Shown here piece by piece: positions 23,952 to 32,479 of a stretch of 37,914 nt of DNA. Position 1 is the stretch's first letter; every line of letters begins with the position of its first letter. The DNA comes from Clostridiales bacterium Firm_10 (GTDB lineage Bacteria; Bacillota; Clostridia; Christensenellales; Aristaeellaceae). The stretch lies in contig LVAP01000110.1 of assembly GCA_001603025.1 (NCBI GenBank), positions 1 through 37,914 on the forward strand. Reading direction: 5' to 3'. Below the pieces are notes generated by a model that saw only the letters and a program-made list of their open reading frames with translations, was not told the DNA's origin and made no database searches. Made by a program: the position numbers and the translations under genes.

Positions 23952-25388
23952 TCAACCGGCTGCACGGTCGAACCGCTTCCCCCGCTTCAGCATCGGAATG
24001 ACGTTTTTCACGCACATGAACGCCAGTGCCGCAACGAGAACGAGCTGAATGCCGTATGCGGCCGGCCCGCTCACCAGGGTCATGACGGCGGCCTGAGCGA
24101 ACAGCAGCGCGAATAGCAACGCATCGCGAGCCACATTCATCCTGAGATCAATATATTTCCTGGCATGGAACATGCGCAGAGCCCAGATGACGATGCTTGA
24201 AATAACTGTCGCAATCGCCGCGCCTTCCGCGCCCATCAGGTAGGTCAGCGCAAAATTCAGCACGATATTGGTCGCCGCGCCGATCACCGCGGTCACCGCG
24301 AACACCCGTGTGTCCTTCACTGCAGAGAACACGACGCCGACGGTGCCCGACAGGGCGTTGAACACGATGTGCAGCAGCAACGTGGGCACAAACTGCCATG
24401 CCGAGAAGAAATCTTTCTGGAACAAGATGCCCGCCAGAAATTTTGTGGTGAAGATGATGCCCGAGCACATCAGCACCATCAGACTCTGGCATGCGAAGTA
24501 GACCTTCCGGATAAAATCATTGCCTTCTTCCGTGCCGTATTCCCGGATCGCAGACAGCTGCCAGGACTGGATGAAAATCGCCTGCACCGCGTTCAGGATT
24601 GCCGGTATTTTATACGCCACAGAATAAACACCGTTGGCTTCCAAGCCGCAAAAAAAAGTGACGGCATATTGATCCGCCAAGTTGTTGATATACCAGCTCA
24701 GCGTTGTAAATATGAGAGGCAGGCAATAAGCCAGCATTTCCCGCTCGAAAGGCCGCGCCGCGCATAATTTGCGGAAACCCACATAGTAATGGTTCATCCT
24801 ATCCCTGACCAGCAGGAAAACAGTGGGGATCAGCATAGCACCGATGTTGGCGTAGAAGTAACCTCTCAGGCCCAGCTTCGCAAACAGCAGGAAGTAGATG
24901 TTCAACCCGATCATCACAGCCGTTCCGATGATACCCCCAATCGATATGCCCAGGATATCATCAAGGCCGCGCGCAAACTGGACAGTCAGCTGCTGAACGA
25001 CGTAAGATACAAAGAGCCCGATAAAGCAAAGTTCATATCCTTTGATGACAGCGATGTTCAACACGCGCGAAGCAAAAAAAGTGCCCAGAAAAATGATTCC
25101 CAGGGAAATCAGAATATACTTCAGCGACACTGTGAACACGGTCCCCTGGGTCTGTACGGACTCGTTGAGGCTGAACCGCATGACGCCATCCAAAACATTC
25201 AACGTCAGGATAGGGACCAGAACCAGCGCCGTGGTATAAAGTATATTATATGTTCCGTACTCTTCTGTTGAAAGCACGCTCGTGTATAGGGGCACCAGAA
25301 AAAACACCAGCACTTTTGAGGAAAAATTGCCTATAAACAGCAACCCGGTGTTTTTAAACAATTCCTTGAATTTATTGCCCAACGCCAT
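23952..25388 (-). CDS. wzx: Polysaccharide repeat-unit flippase (Wzx, MATE/MOP superfamily)
   Basis: About 478 residues with 12-14 hydrophobic segments across the whole length. The N-terminal half carries the family pattern LLFIGNFSSKVLVFFLVPLY followed by LSTEEYGTYN, typical of polysaccharide transport proteins. It should move the lipid-linked repeat unit across the membrane. The gene overlaps the acyltransferase gene by 17 nt (or 23 if the GTG at 25394 is used). The ribosome site (AGGTGAG) is poor, so translational coupling is probable. It is followed by the licD-like gene 43 bp later. The phosphonate could be added before or after flipping; a cytoplasmic LicD suggests before. Confidence 0.92.
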   Translation of the reverse strand: MALGNKFKELFKNTGLLFIGNFSSKVLVFFLVPLYTSVLSTEEYGTYNILYTTALVLVPILTLNVLDGVMRFSLNESVQTQGTVFTVSLKYILISLGIIFLGTFFASRVLNIAVIKGYELCFIGLFVSYVVQQLTVQFARGLDDILGISIGGIIGTAVMIGLNIYFLLFAKLGLRGYFYANIGAMLIPTVFLLVRDRMNHYYVGFRKLCAARPFEREMLAYCLPLIFTTLSWYINNLADQYAVTFFCGLEANGVYSVAYKIPAILNAVQAIFIQSWQLSAIREYGTEEGNDFIRKVYFACQSLMVLMCSGIIFTTKFLAGILFQKDFFSAWQFVPTLLLHIVFNALSGTVGVVFSAVKDTRVFAVTAVIGAATNIVLNFALTYLMGAEGAAIATVISSIVIWALRMFHARKYIDLRMNVARDALLFALLFAQAAVMTLVSGPAAYGIQLVLVAALAFMCVKNVIPMLKRGKRFDRAAG

Positions 25389-26097
25389 GCTCACCTGCCC
25401 GCTTCAAACCACACGCCTTTAAAAATGCCTCGAAGGATTCATATTCCGCCGGAACTTTCAGCATATCTTCAACCACAGCTTCCCGACTGTCGCCGTCAAC
25501 TTTCATGCATTCATACAATTCACGCTTGTCACTGCCCTTCCAAAGCGAGATAAACCAGGCCATTTCATCCTGCCTCAATGCACGTCCTCTGAAAGCGCTC
25601 ATTCGTTCGTAATATGTTTTCGCATATGTCTCAAAACGGTCCCGGGTTTTTGCATAGTATTCCTCCATCGTGCAGATAACCCGAGCCGGATTTCCCGCCG
25701 CCACCACATTTGACGGAATATCCTTCGTCACCACGCTGCCTGCACCTATGATGACGTTGTCACCAATCTTCGTGTCCATCGTGATGATGGCGTTCATGCC
25801 GACAAACACATTGTTGCCGATCTTTGTCACACCCGTTTTATAAAGCATATGATGATACAGCGGCCGGAGTACCGCATATGAATAATCATGAGCAAGAATG
25901 ACCACACCGCTCGTGATCCGGCAGTTGCTCCCAATTTCAATGAATGGCAGCGAACTTTCATCTACCGGTTTTGCCTTCGGATTATAAAAAAAAGTGTTTT
26001 CACCAATCTTCGCGCCGCCCGCGCGCAGATAGTTCACGTACGCCTCGGATGAATAGTGATTGGGATAAAGGATTTTATTCAGCATTGATTTGAGCAT
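25372..26097 (-). CDS. Left-handed beta-helix (hexapeptide) acyltransferase
   Basis: This 241-residue protein has the repeating hexapeptide pattern in residues ~30-145 (IGENTFFYNP, IGSNCRITSGVVI, IGNNVFVGMNAIITMDTKIGDNVIIGAGSVVTKDIP), ending in VVAAGNPARVI. Such enzymes transfer acetyl groups from acetyl-CoA to sugars. The catalytic His may be in LAHDYSYAV. The C-terminal ~95 residues are predicted helical and are not part of the core. ATG 26097 has GGGAGG nine bases upstream. The gene overlaps both neighbours (wzy by 23 nt, wzx by 17 nt). It would O-acetylate the repeat unit; the sugar is unknown. Confidence 0.9.
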   Translation of the reverse strand: MLKSMLNKILYPNHYSSEAYVNYLRAGGAKIGENTFFYNPKAKPVDESSLPFIEIGSNCRITSGVVILAHDYSYAVLRPLYHHMLYKTGVTKIGNNVFVGMNAIITMDTKIGDNVIIGAGSVVTKDIPSNVVAAGNPARVICTMEEYYAKTRDRFETYAKTYYERMSAFRGRALRQDEMAWFISLWKGSDKRELYECMKVDGDSREAVVEDMLKVPAEYESFEAFLKACGLKRAGEHGVGQ

Positions 26098-27325
26098 TGG
26101 TCTCTTCCTCCCTTTGTCTCACGGCGTACGTCAGCGGTATGGTGATCTGAAGCATCTGACAAATGAAGTAAATCTCTATGTTGTCTGTCAGGTACAAGGT
26201 GAAGGTGTAAATCACAATACCGAAATAGACAAACGATACCTTATACCCGAAGCGTTTCTTATAAGCCGATGGCATATAGAGGAGGTGATACCACAGCCAC
26301 AGTCCGAACATGATGAAACCGTTTTCTACATACATCTTGATGATGTCGCTGTGGACGCCGCCCACCCGCAGGTATGACAGCTTCGAATTGAGCAGCTGTG
26401 TCACCACGTTCCGGCCGATACCCGGGAACGAGGGGGAGAACCACGCGTATTCCATGATTTTTTTATAGTAATAATTTCGCCCCATCGGGTTGATGCCTGT
26501 AGCAGTGAGAAAATCGTAGAACGCCGAGCCGCTCGACAGGATGAAGATGAACCCGAAGCACACCGCGAAGGCGAACCAGCCCGCCAGGCGGCAGGCGCGG
26601 TAGCGAACCTTCTCCTTCAGCAGCTTTGCCAGCAGGAAGAACGCCACGGCCAGGAGCACGCCCAGCACTGCCACGCGCTTCATACCCAGGGTCATGATAA
26701 GCAGAACGCCTATAGTGGTCAGCACATTCCTGCGCGTAGGCTTTGCCTGCGCAAACAGATAAAACGTCAGGACGTAGCCGATCGCCAGCACCAGATCATG
26801 AAGCTCAAGGTAGTTCGCCGTCAGCCCGCCCAGCGAATCGTTGGGATCCACAAAGGCCTGAATGATCGCGTGGGGAAAGATGAGCGGACCCTTGATCGCC
26901 GTGCTGGCCGCGACGGACAGCAGCCATGAAGCAAACACGGCGATGCAGTTGTACCTCAGCGCTTTGGCGCCGAAAAGATACACCGACAGCACCGCCAGAA
27001 GCGTCGGAACATACACCGTCAGATTGGTCGTAAAATAACTTTTAGAAACCTTTCCTGTGGCCATCAGCGCGATAGTGTACAGGTGAATGACCACATGAGG
27101 CAGCATGTATCGTTTTACCGCCCACAGCGTATCCCTGCTGAGGAGACGATGCGCCCTGAAGCCGTTCAGCCCAAAACGGGCAAGACCAACCATGATCCAG
27201 AAAAGTCCGATAATCACCTGATGCTGATAGCCTAACTGAATATCTCCGTATCGCGTCGTACATGCGACAATCATGGAAAGGGTATAGGCTGCGCCCAAAT
27301 AACTTTTCTGATTGTCCTTTTCCAT
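26075..27325 (-). CDS. wzy: Polysaccharide polymerase (Wzy-like)
   Basis: This 416-residue membrane protein has about ten to eleven hydrophobic segments. A longer loop lies in the second half (about residues 265-325, with GINPMGRNYYYKKIMEY and SFPGIGRNVV), followed by GGVHSDIIKMYVENG, a pattern seen in O-antigen and capsule polymerases and ligases. Wzy proteins are poorly conserved, so the call rests on topology and its place between glycosyltransferase and flippase genes. ATG 27325 is preferred to the TTG at 27331 because AAAGGA then sits seven bases upstream. It should polymerise repeat units after flipping. Confidence 0.82.
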   Translation of the reverse strand: MEKDNQKSYLGAAYTLSMIVACTTRYGDIQLGYQHQVIIGLFWIMVGLARFGLNGFRAHRLLSRDTLWAVKRYMLPHVVIHLYTIALMATGKVSKSYFTTNLTVYVPTLLAVLSVYLFGAKALRYNCIAVFASWLLSVAASTAIKGPLIFPHAIIQAFVDPNDSLGGLTANYLELHDLVLAIGYVLTFYLFAQAKPTRRNVLTTIGVLLIMTLGMKRVAVLGVLLAVAFFLLAKLLKEKVRYRACRLAGWFAFAVCFGFIFILSSGSAFYDFLTATGINPMGRNYYYKKIMEYAWFSPSFPGIGRNVVTQLLNSKLSYLRVGGVHSDIIKMYVENGFIMFGLWLWYHLLYMPSAYKKRFGYKVSFVYFGIVIYTFTLYLTDNIEIYFICQMLQITIPLTYAVRQREEETNAQINAE

Positions 27326-27376
27326 ACCCAATTCCTTTCCAGGCCTTCCGTTTCACGCCAATTATTGATTGTTCAC

Positions 27377-28405
27377 TCACATAAATCCTCTGCACGCCAA
27401 CGCATACAGAGCTATGGCGCACCTGTTCCGCACCAGCTCCACAAATACCCTCTGCTTCAGGCCCAGTTCGCCGACCGGATAGGAACTTATCGCTTCCCGG
27501 ACTACGCTGTCAGCGCAGATTTCGCGAATATTCCGCAGGTTTTCCCTCCGCGCCAATCCCGAGATTTTTTCTGTTTCCTGCGCGATGCTCATCCTGATGT
27601 AGATGAAAAACATCCTGCTAAGCCGCAGCATTGTCGCCTCGCCATAACCCAGGTCTGTCAGCTTCTTTTTCATTTCCATGTAAAAATGGGCGCTGGCTTT
27701 CAGCCTGTCCGGCCTGTATCGGTGAGAAAGCGATACTTCATTCTGCCTGTACAGATAGCCTACATAGTCTATTGTGCAAGCGCCGTCCGCATGCTGCATG
27801 TAGTCGATGTTGAAGACCAGATCTTCCGAAATGAGTTCCCGCTCCGACGGAAACCGAAGGCCAAACCGCCGAATCAGATCGGTCCTGTACATTACTGCGC
27901 AGACGCACATTTCTATGCTGTCATGCCGGTCCGGAGCCGATCCGATCATTCTGGGCAGCAGTTCCCCGGCAGCCTTCTTCCCCTCAAACAGTTCGTTACC
28001 GTACCGCACCAGGGAGACGGTCTCGCCGGCGCCCGTCACGCGCCGAAAGCCGCTTTTGCATAAATCCACATGTTCCCTGCCCATTGCGCGATACAGGGTT
28101 TCGATCAATTCGGGCTCCACCCAGTCGTCGGAATCGACAAACGTCACATACTCGCCGGAAGCATGCTCCAGCCCCGTGTTCCTCGCCATGCCCAGTCCGG
28201 CGTTCTGTTTGTGAACCACGCGGATATTGTCGTGATTGTTTGCATACTCATCGCAGATGCTGCCGCTCGAATCCTTCGAACCGTCATCCACCGCAATGAT
28301 TTCCAGGTTCGGATACGTCTGCGCAAGAATTGTATCCAGACATTTCGACACGTACTTTTCGACATTGTAAACCGGAACAATGACGCTGATCAACGGATAA
28401 CCCAT
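27377..28405 (-). CDS. Family 2 glycosyltransferase
   Basis: This 342-residue GT-A enzyme begins ISVIVPVYNVEKYVSKCLD, followed by AVDDGSKDSS and the FVDSDDW metal-binding motif (about residues 91-97), all typical of GT2. The C-terminal ~130 residues are helical and may include a membrane-associated stretch. AGGAG lies about nine bases before the ATG. It adds one sugar of the repeat unit; donor and linkage cannot be told. A decayed gene of the same family lies just upstream in the operon (28470-29237). Confidence 0.92.
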   Translation of the reverse strand: MGYPLISVIVPVYNVEKYVSKCLDTILAQTYPNLEIIAVDDGSKDSSGSICDEYANNHDNIRVVHKQNAGLGMARNTGLEHASGEYVTFVDSDDWVEPELIETLYRAMGREHVDLCKSGFRRVTGAGETVSLVRYGNELFEGKKAAGELLPRMIGSAPDRHDSIEMCVCAVMYRTDLIRRFGLRFPSERELISEDLVFNIDYMQHADGACTIDYVGYLYRQNEVSLSHRYRPDRLKASAHFYMEMKKKLTDLGYGEATMLRLSRMFFIYIRMSIAQETEKISGLARRENLRNIREICADSVVREAISSYPVGELGLKQRVFVELVRNRCAIALYALACRGFM

Positions 28406-28469
28406 TCAGTAACACTCCTATTACCAAGAAATAAAAACACAGCATCAGCTTCTTGACTGTCTTATAATC

Positions 28470-29237
28470 AACTCTATTTATTATTCGTCTCCGTCATCAA
28501 TTCCGGGTTCGGATTTTTCGTCATGTTAGCGCTATTGTTCTGGCTCGCAGATACTGCAAACACTCAAATAAGCAGCCAACTGACTTTTCCTAAAGCAGAT
28601 ATGAATTAATGAATGTCGCGTCTTCCACAACGACAGATTCTGGTAAAACCTCAATCATTATCTCTGATAACCCAGGCAGCTGCCATGATCCGCCAGACCG
28701 CCATATGTTCTTTTCCCGTTCGTAAACCTTTTTGACCTTTTATCAGTTCACTGATACCTCGCATGAGTGTCCAAAAATGCGGGTAACACTCTGTATGGAT
28801 TTCTGCTTCCCGATACACACGTTTCTGCTCAGATGAAAAACTGTTTCCCCCTCACGCCGCTTCTATAGTTGGAATATCCATAAAAACAGCGCAGACATTG
28901 TTGTCATTTTAAAGTCAACTGCTTTTTCTATGGTGTCAATCTCTATAACATCGTCTGAATCCCAGAAAAACAGTTTTTCTCACTGTGCGCGCTTCATTCC
29001 TACTATGATTCTTTCATTCGACACACCTGAATTGGATATTTGGACAAGTTTAGCACAGGAGTCGTTTTCGATCACTATTTGATGATTTCAGCCGTTTTAT
29101 CAGTCGATCCATAGTCAACAACAATAACCTGAATGATTATCATATGTCTGTCTGATGACGAAATCAAACATCTATCAAATATATTCTGCGACACTATATG
29201 CGGGAATAAAGACCAATACCAAAGGTTTTCCCTTCAT
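28470..29237 (-). pseudogene. Decayed family 2 glycosyltransferase gene
   Basis: The 850-bp gap between the GT4 and GT2 genes is a broken glycosyltransferase. From an intact ATG at 29237 with a GAGGAG ribosome site, the frame reads KPLVLVFIPAYSVAEYI and stops at 29175. A one-base shift restores FDRCL and, further on, VIVVDYGSTDKTAEIIK. Another shift gives LVQISNSGVSNE, then after a stop FFWDSDDVIEIDTIEKAVDF. Later pieces in other frames include LMRGISELIKGQKGL and VEDATFINSYLL near 28600. At least three frame changes and several stops are present, so no product is expected. Base composition is more AT-rich than the neighbours. The last ~65 bp before the next gene hold nothing else I recognise. 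Confidence 0.85.
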
Positions 29238-29257
29238 TAAACACTCCTCTGGCCGCC

Positions 29258-30334
29258 CTACCTGTCGGCAAGCTGACGCTCATACAATTCACGGTATTTG
29301 TCAAGGAACAATTTATAGTCATACTTTTCTGCATAGGCCTCATATGCATGCTTTTCCAATTCTTTCATAAACACCCTATCCGAACACAGCGCCAGTATTT
29401 TCTCTGCCAGTTGTCCGACATTGTCCTTTTCCACCAGAATGCCGTTTACACCATCCTGCACAATCTCGTTGCTGCCGGAAATGTCGGTGGCGATCATCGT
29501 CTTTCCTTGCGAGAACACCTCGATGGGCGTCAAGGGAAGGCCCTCCCTCTGGGAAGCGGAAACAGCAAAGTCTAATTGCCGTATGATATCGAGTATATTA
29601 TTCTTGAAGCCCAGAAAAACAATATGGTTTTGAGCGCCAAGCTGATTCGAAAGCGTTTCCATGGCCACACGCTCCTCGCCGTCACCGACGATCACGCCCA
29701 CAAGATTCGGATTCCTGTGTCTGCATATATCTATAGCTTTAATGAAGACATCCATGCCCTTCTGCTTGACGATGCGCCCAATTGTACCGACGATGATCTT
29801 CCCTTCGCCCTTCAGCGCTTCAATGCGAGGATCTCCGACACCTGTCAACACTATTTTAATCGAATTATAAATCGTCGTAATCTCACTTTCGCCGATGCCG
29901 AAAAAATCCGTAAGATTATGCCTCACGCCGTCTCCCACGGCAACGACAGCAGAACCGGCCAACGCGAAGCGCGTCAGCCCTGCCTTGTCGAAAAATACGC
30001 TATGCGCCGTGTAGACAGTTTTGACTCCCGTCAGGGCGGATACAAGTCGGCCGTACATGGCGGCCATCCTGTGGTGCGAATGGATGATCTGAATCTTTTC
30101 CTTTCGCACAGTTCGCCACAGGATGAAGAGCGTTTTGAGCATTTGCGCCGGATTCTTGCTGTCGATATCCGGAATTTGGACATGCTTGATGCCCGCCTCT
30201 TCCAGTTTCCCGACGAATTCTCCACCGCAGGAGGCGACTAGCTGTGTGTCCTGCCGGTTGTCCAAGCAGAGCTGGAGCACTATTTTTTCAGCGCCTCCAT
30301 GCCCCATCGTTCTGGAAATATGCAGTATCCTCAT
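29258..30334 (-). CDS. Family 4 glycosyltransferase
   Basis: This 358-residue GT-B enzyme begins MRILHISRTMGHGGAEK, the GT4 acceptor-side signature. The donor-binding C-terminal half has VGTIGRIVKQKGMDVFI (about residue 180) and the E-x7-E element in REGLPLTPIEVFSQG, which binds the nucleotide sugar. It is a retaining transferase that adds one sugar of the repeat unit. ATG 30334 overlaps the wecB stop by 4 nt, so translation is coupled. The specific donor cannot be told from sequence. Confidence 0.93.
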   Translation of the reverse strand: MRILHISRTMGHGGAEKIVLQLCLDNRQDTQLVASCGGEFVGKLEEAGIKHVQIPDIDSKNPAQMLKTLFILWRTVRKEKIQIIHSHHRMAAMYGRLVSALTGVKTVYTAHSVFFDKAGLTRFALAGSAVVAVGDGVRHNLTDFFGIGESEITTIYNSIKIVLTGVGDPRIEALKGEGKIIVGTIGRIVKQKGMDVFIKAIDICRHRNPNLVGVIVGDGEERVAMETLSNQLGAQNHIVFLGFKNNILDIIRQLDFAVSASQREGLPLTPIEVFSQGKTMIATDISGSNEIVQDGVNGILVEKDNVGQLAEKILALCSDRVFMKELEKHAYEAYAEKYDYKLFLDKYRELYERQLADR

Positions 30335-31431
30335 TTGGTCTTTCCTTCCAGTATATCCGCAATCCGTTCACACGCATGTCCATCGCCGTAGGGATTGCTC
30401 GCTTTGCTCATGGCGTCATAGGCCTGCTGGTCAGTCAGCAGCCGTGAAAACTCGGTATAGATGGTTTCCTCTTCCGTGCCAACCAGTTTGAGCGTGCCGG
30501 CTTTGATGCCCTCCGGTCGCTCGGTGGTATCGCGCATCACCAACACGGGTTTGCCGAGACTGGGCGCTTCCTCCTGGATACCGCCCGAGTCTGTGAGGAT
30601 CATATAGCTCCTGTTCAGGAAGTTGTGGAAATCCAGCACGTCCAGCGGTTCGATGATGTGGATGCGGTCGTCGTCGCCCAGGATGCTGCTCGCTGTTTCC
30701 CGCACAACGGGGTTCATGTGGATCGGATAGATGGCTTTGACGTCCGGATGCTCGTCCATCACCCGCCGGATGGCCCTGAACATGTGCCGCATCGGTTCTC
30801 CGAGGTTCTCACGGCGGTGCGCGGTGATCATGATGAGGCGGCTGCCGGCCGCCCAATCCAGTTCAGGATGGCTGTAGTCCGCACGCACCGTGGTCTTAAG
30901 GGCATCGATAGCAGTATTGCCTGTCACGTAGATCGTCCCGGGGTTTTTGCCCTCGCGGAGGAGGTTATCCCGGCTCAAAGCCGTAGGCGCGAAATTGTAC
31001 TGGCTGATGATGCTTACGGCTTCCCGGTTGAACTCTTCCGGATACGGGCTGTAAATGTTATATGTGCGCAGGCCCGCCTCTACGTGGCCAACCGGGATTT
31101 GCAGATAGAAGCAAGCCAGCGCGGTGACGAAAGTCGTGCTGGTATCGCCGTGCACAAGACACACGTCCGGTCTGACTTCCTCCAGCACCGTCTTGATCTT
31201 CGTGAGAATGTTCGTCGTGATCTCAAACAAAGTCTGTTTCTCCCGCATGATCGAGAGGTCGTAATCTGGCGTGACGCCGAACGCGCGCAACACCTGATCG
31301 AGCATCTGCCGGTGCTGACCGGTCACGCACACGATCGTCTCTATGGTTTCCCTTTTCTTCAATTCATTGACCAACGGACACATTTTAATGGCTTCCGGCC
31401 TCGTCCCGAAAACCAGCATAACTCTCTTCAT
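30331..31431 (-). CDS. wecB: UDP-N-acetylglucosamine 2-epimerase (non-hydrolysing)
   Basis: This 366-residue enzyme interconverts UDP-GlcNAc and UDP-ManNAc. It begins VMLVFGTRPEAIKMCPLV, as is usual for the family, and carries VHGDTSTT, HVEAGLRT, PEEFNRE (catalytic acidic residues near residue 130), TAHRREN and the SGGIQEEAPSLGKPVLVMRDTTERPEG block. Length and layout match WecB/MnaA. It lies next to a WecG/TagA-type gene, so the UDP-ManNAc is probably used directly by that transferase. No UDP-ManNAc dehydrogenase (WecC) is in the window, so the sugar stays ManNAc unless one is encoded elsewhere. Confidence 0.97.
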   Translation of the reverse strand: MKRVMLVFGTRPEAIKMCPLVNELKKRETIETIVCVTGQHRQMLDQVLRAFGVTPDYDLSIMREKQTLFEITTNILTKIKTVLEEVRPDVCLVHGDTSTTFVTALACFYLQIPVGHVEAGLRTYNIYSPYPEEFNREAVSIISQYNFAPTALSRDNLLREGKNPGTIYVTGNTAIDALKTTVRADYSHPELDWAAGSRLIMITAHRRENLGEPMRHMFRAIRRVMDEHPDVKAIYPIHMNPVVRETASSILGDDDRIHIIEPLDVLDFHNFLNRSYMILTDSGGIQEEAPSLGKPVLVMRDTTERPEGIKAGTLKLVGTEEETIYTEFSRLLTDQQAYDAMSKASNPYGDGHACERIADILEGKTK

Positions 31432-31450
31432 CGCCGTGCTCTCCCGTTTT

Positions 31451-32233
31451 TCACCGCTTCTTCAGCTTCTCGCCAATAACCGCTTTGATAAAAACGCCGT
31501 TCCCCACAAAATACCTCTTAAACAGCCGCCTGGGCTCCTGCATCACCCGGAACAGCCACTCCAGATTCGCTTTCTGCATCCACAGTGGCGCCCGGGGAAT
31601 GTTGCCGGAAATGACGTCGAAGCTCCCGCCGACCCCCATAAAAACCGACTTGTTGCCGTCATCCTGGAGATATTCCACCAGGTATTCCTTCAGCGGACTG
31701 GTGATGCCCACAAATACAAAATCCGGATCGAGCGATTTAAGCCCGGCAGAAATCGCTGGCCAGTCCGCTTCCTTGAAATACCCATTGTGGATGCCGCACA
31801 GGTTTAGCCTGGGATATTTCTGCCTCAGTACTTCCGCCGTCTTCTCCACGACCTCCTGCTTCGCGCCAAGGAGATATACGCTGTATCCCTTCCGTTCGCT
31901 CAGCTGGACCAGGCTTTCCATTAGGTCGATGCCTGCAACGCGCTCCGGCAGCGGCTTGCCCAGAAATTTGCTGGCCATGATGACGGAAGCGCCATCCGCA
32001 TTGATCACGCCGCAACTGTTGACGATCTGCCTGAGCCGCTCGTTTTTGTTGAGTTCATTGATCTTATCCGCATTGACGCCGATCAGATGCAAAGGCTCCT
32101 TTTTCTGAACATACAGGTCTACCAGGTCTATGGTTTCCCGAACATTCAGAACATCTATCGTCGTGTTGAGAATGGTTATCCTGGGATTGTTTCCCAGAAC
32201 TGTCTCTTGCTTCGCGGGCGTCCAGTCTGCCAT
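31451..32233 (-). CDS. WecG/TagA/CpsF-family glycosyltransferase
   Basis: This 260-residue GT26 enzyme has the conserved segments INADGASVIMASKFLGKPLPERVAG (split here into ADGASV at about 76 and PERVAGIDL), YLLGAKQEVVEK and GVGGSFDVISG. TagA adds ManNAc to a lipid-linked sugar; WecG adds ManNAcA. WecB is encoded 19 bp downstream, so ManNAc is the likely donor sugar, put on the first sugar laid down by the initiating transferase. The start at 32233 is chosen because GAGGGAG lies about four bases upstream; ATGs at 32248 and 32275 are alternatives. Confidence 0.92.
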   Translation of the reverse strand: MADWTPAKQETVLGNNPRITILNTTIDVLNVRETIDLVDLYVQKKEPLHLIGVNADKINELNKNERLRQIVNSCGVINADGASVIMASKFLGKPLPERVAGIDLMESLVQLSERKGYSVYLLGAKQEVVEKTAEVLRQKYPRLNLCGIHNGYFKEADWPAISAGLKSLDPDFVFVGITSPLKEYLVEYLQDDGNKSVFMGVGGSFDVISGNIPRAPLWMQKANLEWLFRVMQEPRRLFKRYFVGNGVFIKAVIGEKLKKR

Positions 32234-32271
32234 GAAACTCCCTCTCATTTCCTTTTTTTCTGATGAATGCA

Positions 32272-32448
32272 TCACAGCGATCTTGCCGTGAATATATCCG
32301 CGAACTGCCTCAGGCCGCCCGCCGTCGCACGGCAGTACCTGTCGAATGTGAACGACAAAACGGCGCTGCCATACCGCCTAAAAAAGCACTCCACATCCGT
32401 TCCTCCGCCGAAAAACGACATGCGGAACGGTGTTCTAGTGATAATCAC
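32272..32448 (-). pseudogene. Truncated GHMP kinase, HddA-like (D-glycero-D-manno-heptose 7-phosphate kinase)
   Basis: An open frame of 58 codons begins at GTG 32448 with GAGGAAG three bases upstream. It encodes the N-terminus of an HddA-type sugar kinase: VIITRTPFRMSFFGGGTD, then AVLSFTFDRYC. Intact proteins of this family are about 330 residues. The ATP-binding glycine/serine loop and everything after are missing, and the frame ends with TGA just before the WecG-like gene. It is a deletion remnant, probably without enzyme function, and shows that the locus once made a heptose or a related sugar. It fills most of the 246-bp gap between wzz and the WecG-like gene. Confidence 0.8.
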
Positions 32449-32479
32449 GGTCTTCCTCTGTCTTCATTCGTTTTGCCAG

